Source of the DNA: Tuctoria greenei
Lineage: Eukaryota; Streptophyta; Magnoliopsida; Poales; Poaceae
Direction: 5' to 3'
DNA: 64,000 nt
Assembly (NCBI GenBank): GCA_036927565.1
Contig: JAYESD010000005.1
Coordinates: 100,161,872 to 100,225,871, forward strand
Shown in pieces: positions 46,023 to 56,807 of this stretch. Every line of letters begins with the position of its first letter. Position 1 is the first letter of the stretch. The notes under the pieces were generated by a model. It did no database searches, was not told the origin of the DNA, and saw only the letters and a program-made list of their open reading frames with translations. A program made the translations under genes and the position numbers.

Positions 46023-46945
46023 ATGTTGCCTATTTGATTGTTAGTCTTATTTTTTCTCTTCAAAACTATGCATGGTTTCAAAAACTTGCCTTCCTCAATT
46101 TTCTATCAAATTATTTTCAATTATTGTCTCTTTGAATCATGGTTATTGTATGAATGTTTGTGTGCTTTACTGACCTTATTCAATTAGAATATTTGTGAAA
46201 AACTTAGTCCATATGAATCATTCTTGCAATTTTTTCAGTATATATGATAATTTGTTGTCTAGGTCCAGACTAGTCCAGCCTATCACTAGACTTGTCCGGA
46301 GCAACAGCTTAGTCCGAACCCGGTCCGGCTCCCGGACTTGTCTAGTACCATAACCGGACCAGTCTGGACTTCTTGGGACATAACCCCTAGCATTGGGCCC
46401 AACCCCTCCACGTCGTTTCAAACTCTCCAACGTGTGCCTCTCTCCAAAAAACCACCCCCTTTAGAGATTTTTGGTTCCAACCCTCAAAATCTTTGAGGAA
46501 TCCACGTGAAAGCCTCTTCGTAGTGTCAGGAAGGCAAATCCTGAACTACTCCGCCCTTCCGTCCACAGATTTGTCCGATTTTCACATCTCAATGTGTGTT
46601 CTTGACCTAACTTGATCTTTTTCAATTCCTTCGATTCTAGGTCATTTCTCCTGGAAACTAGAGTCCTACTAGCTTATCTATCACCTTGTGATTCTCTCCA
46701 TGAAATATTGCGCCTCGGTGTCGAAATTTTGTAGAAAAATTGCATAGTTAGGGTTTAACACTAGATGGTCTGGACTAGTCCGGACCTAGGCAGACAAGTC
46801 CGTTCCTGACCGGACTAGTCTGGCCAGGGACCGGACAAGTCCTACCTAACCTAGGGTTGACTCCTAACTTAGTGAATTCTCTACTTCTCTACCGCAATAT
46901 TTTGCTTGATATCAACTCATACTCTTCTGTTATCCTTATTTCAGC
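46023..46945 (+). other. Leader between pol and env-like ORF
   Basis: This ~920-base stretch has no gene. It carries two clusters of the GGACTAGTCC motif (46260-46380 and 46765-46850) that is also frequent in the LTR. TTATTTCAG at about 46936-46944 is a plausible splice acceptor placed directly before the env-like ATG at 46946, in line with splicing of env-like genes from the genomic RNA. Confidence 0.5.
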
Positions 46946-47041
46946 ATGTCTCGACGCAACAACTCTCCTCTTTCTGATACGGAAAGGGAGGCAGCTCGAC
47001 ATGAATTCTATCGTCGAAAAGAAGCGGAGGAAGCAGCCGTT
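46946..47041 (+). pseudogene. Env-like ORF of SIRE(+), first part
   Basis: The ATG at 46946 opens MSRRNNSPLSDTEREAARHE, a charged N-terminus ending at codon GTT (47039-47041), where the CACTA element enters. The reading resumes in the same phase at 56811, if one copy of the 3-base duplication is discounted. I recognise the family as the env-like third ORF of SIRE/Maximus elements. Whether such proteins act as envelope proteins in plants is not established. Confidence 0.55.
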
Positions 47042-47063
47042 CACTACAGGAAACGCGATCATT

Positions 47064-47350
47064 TGAGACGGCTGGATTTATTTGCGACGGCCCGCCTCTA
47101 GCCGTCGCAAATAAAGTGACCGTCGCAAATAACACCTTATTTGCAACGGCCGACCATAAAGCCGTCACAAATAACAACTTATTTGCGACGGCGAACCTAG
47201 GTCCGTCACAACTAAGGTAGCTGTCGCAAATAAATGTTTATTTGCGATGGCTGCTAAAAAGGCCGTCGCAAGTAACCTTAATTGCGATGGTCGTATGGTG
47301 GGGCCGTCACAATTTAGGGGGCTGTCACAAATAAGGGCTTTTATCCCGAC
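47064..47350. repeat. CACTA left subterminal repeats
   Basis: Repeated TTTGCGACGGC and its inverse GCCGTCGCAAAT alternate as inverted pairs about every 30-45 bases, with variants such as TTTGCAACGGCC and TTGCGATGG. These are the expected binding sites for the element's DNA-binding protein. Confidence 0.85.
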
Positions 47351-47369
47351 CGCGATGGTTCATTCACGT

Positions 47370-47582
47370 CCACTCAACACACAACCCCGCCGCCCTGCCG
47401 CGCCCCGCCGCCGGCCCGCCGACGCCGCCCCGCCGCCGCCCCTGCTCGCCGCCCCCGGCCTCGCCGCCCGCGGTCCGCCGCACCCCCGGCTCGGCTTGCT
47501 GCGCCCCCTCTGCCCCGGCCCCGGACCGCCGCGCCCCTGCTGCGCCCCCGCCGCCCCCGGCCCCCGACGCCTCCTGAGGTGA
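47370..47582 (+). other. Very GC-rich stretch ending in a splice-donor-like site
   Basis: An almost pure G/C block lies just inside the left subterminal repeats and ends CTCCTGAGGTGAGCTCG, which fits a splice donor. A Pro/Ala/Arg-rich frame is open through it, from 47247 to 47582. It may be the first, possibly untranslated, exon of a CACTA transcript, or captured promoter-proximal DNA. No protein family is recognised. Confidence 0.4.
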
Positions 47583-47777
47583 GCTCGTTTTTTTGCTTTC
47601 ATTTTAGGGTGTGTTTGGAACCCTAGGATCAGAAGGTATGGGATGAATCCATTCTAGATTTTAGGAACAGAATGATTCCATCTCCATGTTTGTTTATAAG
47701 CATGAGTGAACCTTGTTTTTTGTTTGATTGGAAGGATGAAAAGGGATGAGATCGAACAGCTAATAATTAGGAGGTAG

Positions 47778-48176
47778 CTAGTTAATATATAAGGTGCGAG
47801 CTAATAAGTGTTGGAGAGCATCAGGCAGACCAGGGAGCTCCCACACGTCGTAGCGGTAGAGATCGATGAAGGTGATGAGCTCGACGTTGAAGCGCTTGCC
47901 CTCCACCTTCCGCCGGAGGTAGAACTCGATGAGCTCCTCCTCGGTCGGGTAGAAACGGAACCCCGACATCACCAAGTTGTTTTCGTGCGAGTCGCCGCCC
48001 TCTCCACTCTTGCCTCCTCCTCCAGCTACTGATGCTACCGCCACCACCATTGCAGATGCGGCGCCATGATGGCCGTTCTCGTGCCTGCCTGCCGTTCTCG
48101 TGCATGCCTTTCTGGGAAGTGATGAACACGCTTCTGCCATCCTGCAAGACGATGAACGCACTGCTGCTGCATTCAC
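47778..48176 (-). pseudogene. Captured NAC transcription factor fragment (first NAC exon)
   Basis: The minus strand encodes the start of a NAC domain. Motifs are MSGFRFYPTEEELIEFYLRR, then KVEGKRFNVELITF and LYRYDVWELP (47832-47969), preceded by a Gly/Ser-rich N-terminus with GDSHENNLV. It stops after WELP-G, about where the first intron lies in NAC genes. Subdomains B to E are absent. The ELIEFYLRRKVEGKRFNVEL form is closest in my memory to the ANAC035/LOV1-like group. It is antisense to the transposase and surrounded by CACTA sequence, so it is a captured host exon, not a working gene. Confidence 0.8.
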
Positions 48177-48579
48177 CTGTGCACCTCGTCCAGCCCCACC
48201 GCATGCGCGTCGAGCGCGGCGGCTCGGACATCACATCGTTGTGCAGCCGCAGATTGCCGCCACTGTAGTATCGTGACTGCTGCTTGCTCCCCTGCTCATG
48301 GAGCTTTGGTTCCTGGCTCAACGTTGTTGCTTCCTCCTCAGCCATCCTTTGGTGCTCACAGCCTAAGCATCGATCTTTACATGTGCTCCACCCCAACATT
48401 GAGCTGGGCAATTCCAATGTGAAATGAGGGACAGAAGAGAGATGGTGCGAGGTGTGTAGTTCGTCAAGTTCTATGGTTGCCATTGCACGAACAGGATGAC
48501 GGTGAAATACACCATGATCAGCACTGTTCTCGACACCTGTCTTGGAGTGTGTCCGCTTCCGTTTCCCTCTCGGCGGCAT
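48177..48579 (-). other. Open frame upstream of the NAC fragment, unknown
   Basis: On the minus strand a frame opens at 48579 (MPPRGKRKRTHSKTGVENSA) and stays open through the NAC region in a different frame. It includes RCTGECSSSAFIVLQDGRSV. This may be the 5' untranslated or promoter DNA of the captured NAC gene or a second captured fragment. I do not recognise a family. Confidence 0.3.
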
Positions 48580-49484
48580 TGAACCCTGAGCCGCCGTAGT
48601 CTTCTTGCCCTGCCACCGCGGCGTGGACCATGCCGGGTCTGGACGGACATTATATTCAGTTCTTTGAGTGTTCTAGCTATTTTTATCAAATCGGTCTTGA
48701 CATAATACATTTTCTTTACATTGCCCAGGTCCCCTCCCCACCGTGCACACTCAGATCCACTTCACTGCTCAGGTATGGCACCATCATTCTTCTCATATTG
48801 TATATGACAGAGTACAATGCTTTTAGCTGTATATGATGAATTATTGCTTTTATAGTAGCTGCTCTGATATGTATAATGTTCGAACTGTTTTTTATCAAAC
48901 TTTTAATGATGTAACACATTTTCTTTAGATTGGCATCACCATGTTACTAGTTCAGCCTATCTCAAGTGTGTGATCTAGATGTTGCTACATGATTATGTTT
49001 TTTTAGGTTTAGATAATTTTTTGTCATGCTTTGGTAAATATTTTTATTATGTAGGTTATTGGAATTAATAATTTTTTTTCTCTTGTTCTTTTGATTGCGT
49101 GAGTGTTTAGAATTAATAATTCTTTTCTATTCTGTTTAGTGCATGTTTGGACTTTAGTGCATTCATATAATGTTTTTGAGTGACTACTTAATATTTATAA
49201 ATAAAGGGGTTTTGGGCCGGCTCGGACCAACCCGGAAGGGCACGACACGCAATAAGTGTGATCGTTCCGTGTAGACCATAGTAGTCAAGGCGACATGGAA
49301 GCGAACGGGTTGGTAAGGACGTCAATGACCCGTGATTGCATGGACGGTGGAAATGGATGTGGAATTGTCTTCTAAGACCAACTTTCCTCTCACTCTTTCT
49401 CTAGTTCTTTCCTCTTTCGTAAATGACCTCAAAATGAAAATGTGCAACGTAACCTATAGCAATGTATTACCCATTTCGGATCGC
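48580..49484. other. CACTA internal spacer
   Basis: AT-rich sequence between the captured fragment and the transposase. No gene recognised. Confidence 0.4.
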
Positions 49485-49517
49485 CACGTCTCACATGCCA
49501 TTGGCATGTGAGACGTG
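49485..49517. repeat. Perfect palindrome, 16-base arms
   Basis: CACGTCTCACATGCCA (49485-49500), one T, then its exact reverse complement (49502-49517). It stands ~330 bases upstream of the transposase ATG. Confidence 0.9.
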
Positions 49518-49553
49518 CAGGTTCAGAATTGTCCCTTTTTGGACAGCCTCGGA

Positions 49554-49741
49554 GTGACCGTGGGGGCGTGGCTTGTGACGAGACGCGGGTCCGGATTTTG
49601 ATGAGATTTCGGTGGCGTAACCCTGTTGTTCTCTGCTGCACCGTTTTTGGGCGTGCAGTGGAGAACAGCGGGGTTATGCTGCCAAAATTTCGTTCGAATC
49701 CGGATAACGCATCTCGTCATGAGCACGCTCCCCACTGTCAC
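49554..49741. repeat. 188-base imperfect hairpin
   Basis: The arms run from GTGACCGTGGGGGCGTGG at 49554 to the matching CACTGTCAC end at 49741, around a centre near 49640-49657 (CACCGTTTTTGGGCGTG). Paired blocks include TGACGAGACGCG with CGCATCTCGTCA, TCCGGATT with AATCCGGA, and GTTCTCTGCTGCAC with GTGCAGTGGAGAAC. It lies ~100 bases upstream of the transposase start. It could be a foldback insertion, a regulatory hairpin or a small-RNA precursor. Confidence 0.75.
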
Positions 49742-49844
49742 TCTTGGGTGGGTTTAGGATCTATCTGCCTAGGTTGTAGGGCCGTGACATAACACAACAA
49801 TACATTAACAACAATTTCTTTCCCGTCAAACTGCAGAGCCAAAC

Positions 49845-52800
49845 ATGGGTGAAGACCGCAGTTCGATGTATACTGGCTGGAAGAGCAGAACTGGTGGTCA
49901 CTCGAATGAGTGGTTTATCAAGTTAGATCAATTTTTGGATCGAGCATTTTTGTTGTCAACAGAAGATAGGGTGCGGTGCCCATGTACAAAATGCCGGAAC
50001 ACCAAGTTTTTGAGAAGATTGGAGCTTTCGTTTCACTTATGTCGAAACGGTTTCACTCCACATTATGAAGTGTGGACCTTTCACGCGAGACTAATTCTCG
50101 AGTCATAGCTGAAGTGGATGAGGATGATGATATAACAGAGGTTGATAGGATGGATGAGATGCTAGAAGCTCTGGAAGCAGAGGATCCTCTTACAAATGAG
50201 GCAGAGAAGTTCTTCGAGGAGCTGAACAAATCACAAGAGCCATTGCATGAACACACGGTTGTGACCGTACTTGCTTTCTTGACCAGATTTATGGCAATTA
50301 AGTCCAAGTACTATTTTTCCATCAACTGCTACAATGATCTCATGAAATTGATCTGCGATATCCTTCCACAACCTCACAATGCGCCGGCCGATATGTATCA
50401 TTCAAAGATCAACATATCTGGCCTCGGTATGAAGTATGAGAAAATCGATGTGTGCCCAGACAACTGCATGCTATTCTGGAAAGAGCACGCCAATGAGAAG
50501 ATGTGCTTGAAATGTGGTAAATCAAGGTATGTCGAAGTTGTTAATGACGATGGTGATAATGTGATGACAGATGTCGCACATAAGCAGCTTCGTTACTTGC
50601 CTGTGACACCTCGGTTGAAGCGGATGTTTCTTTCTAAAAGAACCACAAGACACATGAGATGGCACAAAGAATGTAAACTTGAGAACAAAGAATTCTTGAT
50701 GCATCCTTCCGAGGGTGATGCATGGAAGGCGCTAGACCATTTCGATCCAGAATTTTCTCGTGATGCGAGGAATGTTCGCATCAGATTAGCGACAGGCGGA
50801 TTCTCACCGTTTAGTATGAACACCACGCCATACTCATGTTGGCCCGTCTTTGTCATTTTGTACATCCTACCACCTGCTTTTTGTACGAAGAACGAGTTCA
50901 TGTTTCTCAGCCTCATTGTACCTGGACCTGATCATCCCGGACCACGTCTCAACGTGATGTTAAAATTGCTGATCGAAGAATCGAAAGTCTTGTGGACAGG
51001 AGTCAAAGCGTACGACAATTACAAGAAGCAGAAATTCAACATTCGAGCTGCTTATTTGTGGTCTGTCCATGATTTGCTGGCATACAGCATGTTTTCCAGA
51101 TGGAGCGCTCATGGTCATCTGACGTGTCCGATATGTGCTTCAGACACGGATTTCTTTCGACTAACTCATGGAGGAAAAATACCTTACTTCGATTGTCACA
51201 GACGTTGGCTGCCGTCGAATCATATATTTAGGCAGCAGAGGCATGTCTTTCGAAAGAACATTGTTGTCACTAAAGGACCACCGAAGCATCTCAACGGGTC
51301 AAAAATTTCTGATATGTTGGATAAACTTGTGCCTGATGAATGTCGCCCTGGATATTTTGTAGGTTATGGAGAGAAGCACTATTGGACTCACATATGTGGA
51401 CTTTGGGAGCTACCGTATGTGAAGTCGTTGATTCTAATGCACAACATTGATGTCATGCATCAGGAGTGTAACATGAGCGAAAGTATCATAAGCACTTGCA
51501 TGGATAGGCCTGGCAAAATGAAAGACAATTATAAATCTAGACTAGATTTGGCAGACATTTGTCACTGTCCAGCTCTTGAAATCTCTAAAAGTGGTGGAAA
51601 TCCACGTGCTTCTTTCTGTCTTCGATCAAAAGAAAAGAAAGAAGTTATGAAATGGATGAAAACATTGAAATTCCCAGATGGTTATGTAGCTAGCCTGAAA
51701 CAAGTCGTAAATGTTAACACAGGAAACCTCACTGGGTTTAAGAGTCATGATTATCACATTATAATGGAAAGACTCTTACCTGTTATGTTTCGAGGCTATC
51801 TAGATGATGCGGTGTGGAAGGTTTTAGCCAAGCTCAGCTATTTCTATACACAGCTTTGTGCTAAAGAAATCAAGATCGAGATGATGGATAAGTTAGAGAA
51901 GGAGATACCCATACTTTATTGTAAGATGGAAATTTTTTTTCCATCGGGTTTCTTCAATCCAATGCAACATCTGCTTATCCATCTTCCATCCAAAGCTAAA
52001 GTTGGCGGTCCTATGCAATATAGGTGGATGTATCACATTGAAAGATCGCTACGATATCTGAAACCAATGGTTGGCAACAGTGCAAGAGTGGAAGGGTGCA
52101 TCGCTGAAGCATATGCTCTTAAGGAAGTACGATACTTTTCAAGTGTCTACTTTGCGGAAGAAAACAATATCAATACTTCGGCGATGCGGTACAATGTGAC
52201 GAAACACCCCCTCTAAGCGACCTTTCCATTTTTCAAACGAGAGGCACCACCGTTGGTAGCTACACGACCTACGTGCTATCGGAACATGAAAGGACGGTTG
52301 CTTTACTCTACATGTACGCAAATATAGAAGGCATGCAGGAATACTTCGAGTAAGTGTGTGTCCTACATTTATGCTAATCGACCTATTTTGCTACACATGT
52401 ACTCTAAAAGATGTTTTTTCATGTTCAGCGAGTTCCACGGACAATGTAGGCCACATAGGCATCAACCTACGGCCAAACAAGTAGAAGCGATGCGAAAAGA
52501 AGGAATAAATGGGGTGCATAGTTTCCTATCCTGGTTTCGAGATTATGTAATATTCTCTCGTCTTCTATGTATTCTAAATTACTATTATTAAAGAAGTATT
52601 ATTTTAACTTACGATCATTTATGACAGTGTCGGACTCACAATGTCCATGAAGATTTGCGGCAGCTATCTTATGGATTGGTGAATGTTAGAAGTTATGGTC
52701 GATATGACGAAAATGGCTTCCGATTCCGTAGAACTCATTTTGAAGCTCTTCGTCCTCTCGCGGCAACATCAAATTTCGGTGTTGTGACGAGAGCAATGGA

Positions 52801-53349
52801 CACTCAAGGGAATTTAACCGATTATTATGGAATCATTAACAAAATACTTGAATTTACTTTTACCGGAAATAAAACTCTTCGAGTTGTCTTCTTTGACTGT
52901 GACTGGTTTGATTGCACTCATGGAACTCGAGAAAACCAATTTGGAATGGGGGAAGTGAAACATAACGACCGACTACGAGGTTACGATACATTTGTTCTTG
53001 CACATCAAGTTGAAAAAGTGTATTATCTACCTTATCCATGCACGAAGCTCAGTGCTTGGTGGGTGGTATATAAGGTGAATCCTCGTGAGCGGCTATATAC
53101 TCCTGGGGATGATGGTTACCATGATAGCGAGGAGTTGAAGAAGTGTACCAAGAAGAAGAGTTGACAGACACTTTTATCATCGAGCTTGGTGCAGGACTCG
53201 ATCAATTAGTTGGAGATGTTGAAGATGTTGAAAATGTAGAGGCAGATGATATGCGAAAACGAAAATTAGAACAGGCCACGATGGAAGATCGTTGGGCTGG
53301 TTTAAGGAGTAGGGCACAGGCACATGACAATGATGTTGATGAATTTTGA
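49845..53349 (+). pseudogene. CACTA transposase (TNP2/TnpD type)
   Basis: The start at 49845 gives the transposase-associated domain (MGEDRSSMYTGWKSRTG, RCPCTKCRN). A frameshift near 50085 moves to a 714-codon frame (50072-52216) with the Transposase_21 domain: PPAFCTKNEFMFLSLIVPGP, LTCPICASDT, YFDCHRRWLP and LMHNIDVMHQECN. Next is a DUF4218-type part (FFPSGFFNPMQHLLIHLPSK, KVGGPMQYRWMYHIERSLRY). After a TAA and frame change, two likely introns (52350-52428 and 52546-52627) separate the final part, with a DUF4216-like segment (RVVFFDCDWFDCTHG, YYLPYPC) and a C-terminal frame to 53349. Motifs are well kept, but it is broken. Confidence 0.88.
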
Positions 53350-53439
53350 AATTGACTACAAGTAATGTTTTCTTGAAGATAGTAACATGAATTTTGTATA
53401 TTTTATTTGCATATTTACTGATTATCTAATTAAAACAGG

Positions 53440-56114
53440 ATGACGTCAAAGAAGGGTAAGAAGGTGCCGCTGACGAGGTAGTTCTAACCCTCTCGACCTG
53501 AGGACGCTTTCGTTGGTGCCTCATCGACTGGCAGCAGACGCTCTCTGCTGCTGGGGCACGTTCAGACAAGTTCTAGAGCTTCGTCACAGGTAAATTTTGC
53601 TCGTTTTTGACAAATTCTTTAAATTCAATTTCACATTAAACTTACTTATGAATCATTTGAATGTTGTAGTCCTCACCAGCTGACTCAGAGGTTGCGGCTA
53701 GTTGACCGTGGCTACCCTTCAGTGAGCCAGCCCTCGGCCAGCCAGCCACCAGCTGGCGATCCTTCTCTTCCTGAGGCTTTTGACTCGGCTGGTGAGGAGC
53801 CGTCTGGGTCACCTGACGTGGCGCCCCAGCAGAAGTGGAGGACGAGAAGGACTCACTTTGTCAGTCCTCCTGCAGTCCCTTCAAAGAGGATCGTGATTCG
53901 TCCAGTCGGAGACAGGTAATAAAAATTAGAGTGTTAAATTTTATTTTCTTTTGGTTAATTAAGTAATCAATCAATAAATATCTTGCAGGGTTTGGGACGA
54001 CATGTCTTTCACCGGTGAGAGACACCACAGACCGGTGAACGGTGTCCTCGGGTCCTTAGTGCGTTTGCACTATCCTGAGGTCATCGACGGGGTGCCTGCT
54101 CTTTCGTGGGAGGACTACGCACGCGTCCATCACCAGGAGCACGACAACCTTCAGGAGGCTGTATGGGACGATTTTATGGTAAGTATGTTAAAAAAAGTTT
54201 CTAAGTTTCAACTCTTAAACTCTTTTAGTGAACATCTCTTCAATATATTCTTTATTGCAGGCAAGATATACTTTAGAGGACCCAAAAGACCATCGCCAGT
54301 TTGAGGATGCGAGGCGAGTGTTTCACTACAACGCTACCAAGGCGCTTCGAAAAGCTTTGTCGAACTCCCGTGTTCAAATTATTAATGAGCACATGAAGGT
54401 GAACCAGTAGCCTGTGCTACACTTCCGGCAAGCGAGCGAGATGCACCTAATGGAGGAGGAGTACGCACAGGTACGTGGAGTGTAGTAAGTATTTTTTTTT
54501 GATAATTTCCCGATGGTATTTTTAACGACTTCCAACTATGTGCAGGGCCACGTGAGATGGTTGCCGCGTCGGACCGATGCATTTCGGGCCCTTTGTCGCT
54601 ACTGGGCTAGCAATGAGTTTAAAGCTAAGTCCGAGAAGGCTCGAGACTACAGAGGGGTCAAGGGGAAGAGCAGGCACAGGCAAGATAACCACTTGCATTT
54701 AGCTAAACGCATGGTAAGTGTGTGTAACTTATGTTTATATATCCATAATATATTGTTCGTACTAACACGTATTGACAGGAGCGCGAGACGGGGGTGCCGC
54801 CGACCCATGTTGAGATCTGGAAGAGAGGTCACAGGGACCCTTCTCAGCCGACGGGGTGCAGTCAGGCTGCAGCCGAGCGATTGGTAAGTTTAGAAATCAA
54901 TTATATTAAATATAACTATATAGATTGTTGAACTTACACGGTTTTCTTGTTTTGTAGGCTAAGTACGGGGAGGAGGCTAGGAAGATACACGACAAGGATT
55001 TTGATTGGGAATGTCAACCAATCGATCCTCAAGCCACGTATGCAAGCGGTGGTGGAAAAGCACAAGGAAGGTGAGTTTACAAGTCATTTTATCATTTTCA
55101 ATTCAATGTATTCAAGATATTTCAATTTCATATTACTGACTCTCTTTTTTATAGGCTCGCCATATTCGACGGAGTTGTCGACTCGAGGGCAGGGAGACCT
55201 GCGAGAGGCAGCTCCACGTAGGCTTCTTCGGTAGGCACGACTAGTCGTCGCGCCTCGTAGAGGGACATTGAGATGGAGTCCCTCTTCAGGTGACAGGAGG
55301 AGTCGGAACGCCAAAGGATCGCGATGGAGGCCACGATCCAAACCTAGGAAGCAATGTTGGCGCAGATGCGGGAGCAATGGAGGTAACCAAATGAAAACTA
55401 AAGTTCTCATTAATTTAGTGTAAATGACTTACTAATAGATAGCATTTAATGTTTGCAATGACAGGCCATGGCTCGGGCGCAAGGTCTGGGGATCCAGCTA
55501 CCGGTACTACCACCGGTCCTTCCAGGCGATCCTTCTTCTGCGGGTCAGGTAATTTTTTATGTAATCTTCTCCTTCAGCTTAAAAATATTGATATAGAAGA
55601 AAGAGGGAGATAGTTAGATAGAAGAAAAGGATCGAGATAGAAGAAAGAAAGAGTGAAGAAAGAGAGAGACAGAAGAAAGAGTGAAAGATAGTTAGATAGA
55701 TAGGAGGGGAATGAAGAGAGAGAGAGAAAGATGTAGATGGAGATAGAGAGAGGGAAAGATAGAGGGAGGGAGATGTAGATGGAGATAGATGGAGGAAGAT
55801 AGAGGGAAAAGGATAGCAATAGAGAGATAGAGTGAGAGAGAAAGATACAGTGAGAGACAAAGAGAGAAATGAAAAGAGAGAGGAAGAGAGGGGGATCTAG
55901 ATGAAGATAGAGGGAGAGGAAGGGAGGGAGAGAGATGTTGATGCATTTATATTCTAACTCTAAGTTTCATTAATTGCACGGATCCGCAACGGCTGCACAA
56001 ACGCTGTCGCCGTCACTACCGCCACCTGGAATGAGGCGCGAAGACGACTTCGACTTCGGAGGTGGCTCCGGAGGTGGCTACGGAGGTGGATACGGAGGTC
56101 AGACAGGCGAGTGA
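53440..56114 (+). pseudogene. Second CACTA gene (Ptta/En-Spm Transposase_24-like), multi-exon
   Basis: A multi-exon gene follows the transposase. The first exon starts ATG at 53440 but has a stop early (TAG after VPLTR). Likely introns are ~53589-53670, ~53917-53988, 54179-54260, ~54471-54545, 54714-54778, 54883-54957 and ~55071-55154, most with GTAAGT- or GTAAAT-type donors and TTGCAG- or TTGTAG-type acceptors. Conserved exon motifs are HHRPVNGVLGSLVRLHYPEV, HVRWLPRRTDAFRALCRYW and TGVPPTHVEIWKRGH, typical of the protein that partners CACTA transposases and binds subterminal repeats. The end is Gly-rich (GGGYGGGYGGQTGE, TGA at 56112). Confidence 0.75.
55590..55935 (+). repeat. Long purine-only-like (GA-rich) low-complexity tract
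   Basis: About 350 bases of AGAAAGAGGGAGATAG-type sequence, with some T (GATAGTTAGATAG), lie within a likely intron of the second CACTA gene. A diverged GATA/GAGA microsatellite. Confidence 0.85.
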
Positions 56115-56271
56115 GCCCATGTTTAGTTTGTTGATGTTGATGCGATGTTTGGACAATGTGTGTGATGTGTTTTGAAACTGTTTATGATGTGTTGTGATGA
56201 ATATTGCCTGTTCTGTGATTCTGGCCATCGAGCCGGTTAGTATTTTCAGTTTTTTTTAAAAAATAAAAAAC

Positions 56272-56795
56272 CTTATTTGCGATGGATTTTTATACAATAC
56301 CGTCGCAAATAAGGTTCCAGGCCGTTGCAAATAAGGGTTAATTGCGACAGCCCAACCGTCGCAAATAGCAGTGTGGGTCCTAGAGGAGGACACGTGGGCC
56401 CTGCCGGCTGAACTTATTTGTGATGGCCCGACCGTCGCAAATAAGCTTTAATTGCAATGTCAAGGCCGTCGCAAATATTGTCGTGGGGCCCACCAGTCCA
56501 CGGCAGTAACTTGCGACGGCCGCTGCTAGCCGTCGCAATTAAGCTTATTTGTGAAGGTGTCTGTCGCAAATATTGTCACGGGGCCCACCGGCCCATGGCA
56601 GTAACTTGCGACGGCCGCTGCTAGCCGTCGCAATTAAGCTTATTTGCGACGGTGGCCATCGCAAATAAGCTTAATTGTGACGACTTATTTGCAACGGCCA
56701 AAAACTGTCGCAAATAAGGAAAGCCGTCGCAAATTTCTTATTTGCGATGGCGTATGGCTTATTTGCGACGGCACTGGCCGTCGCAAATCGTCGGG
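56272..56795. repeat. CACTA right subterminal repeats
   Basis: At least ten inverted pairs of TTTGCGACGGC and GCCGTCGCAAAT. They include a ~110-base segment duplicated in tandem (GTCCACGGCAGTAACTTGCG at ~56498 and CATGGCAGTAACTTGCG at ~56593). It mirrors the left end. Confidence 0.85.
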
Positions 56796-56807
56796 TTTCC
56801 TGTAGTG

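Larger units (their letters stand above)
47042..56807 (+). mobile_element. CACTA (En/Spm) DNA transposon with captured gene fragment
   Basis: The left end is CACTACAGGAAACGCGA and the right end is the inverse of CACTACAGGAAACCCGACG. The 3-base flanks are GTT (47039-47041) and TTT (56808-56810), one mismatch. Subterminal repeats of TTTGCGACGGC occupy both ends. Inside, on +, are a TNP2-type transposase and a second multi-exon gene. On the minus strand near the left end is a NAC gene fragment. Length 9766 bp. The transposase has a frameshift, so this copy is probably not autonomous. Confidence 0.92.

Noticed and set aside
47778..48579. A functional NAC transcription factor gene
   Set aside because: Only the first NAC subdomain is present, it lies within a CACTA transposon, and no further exons follow.
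49508..49792. Pair of overlapping ORFs on both strands upstream of the transposase
   Set aside because: They result from the inverted repeat at 49554-49741, which produces similar frames on both strands.
55574..55946. Minus-strand Ser/Leu-rich ORFs
   Set aside because: They are readings of a GA-rich low-complexity tract and appear in three overlapping frames.
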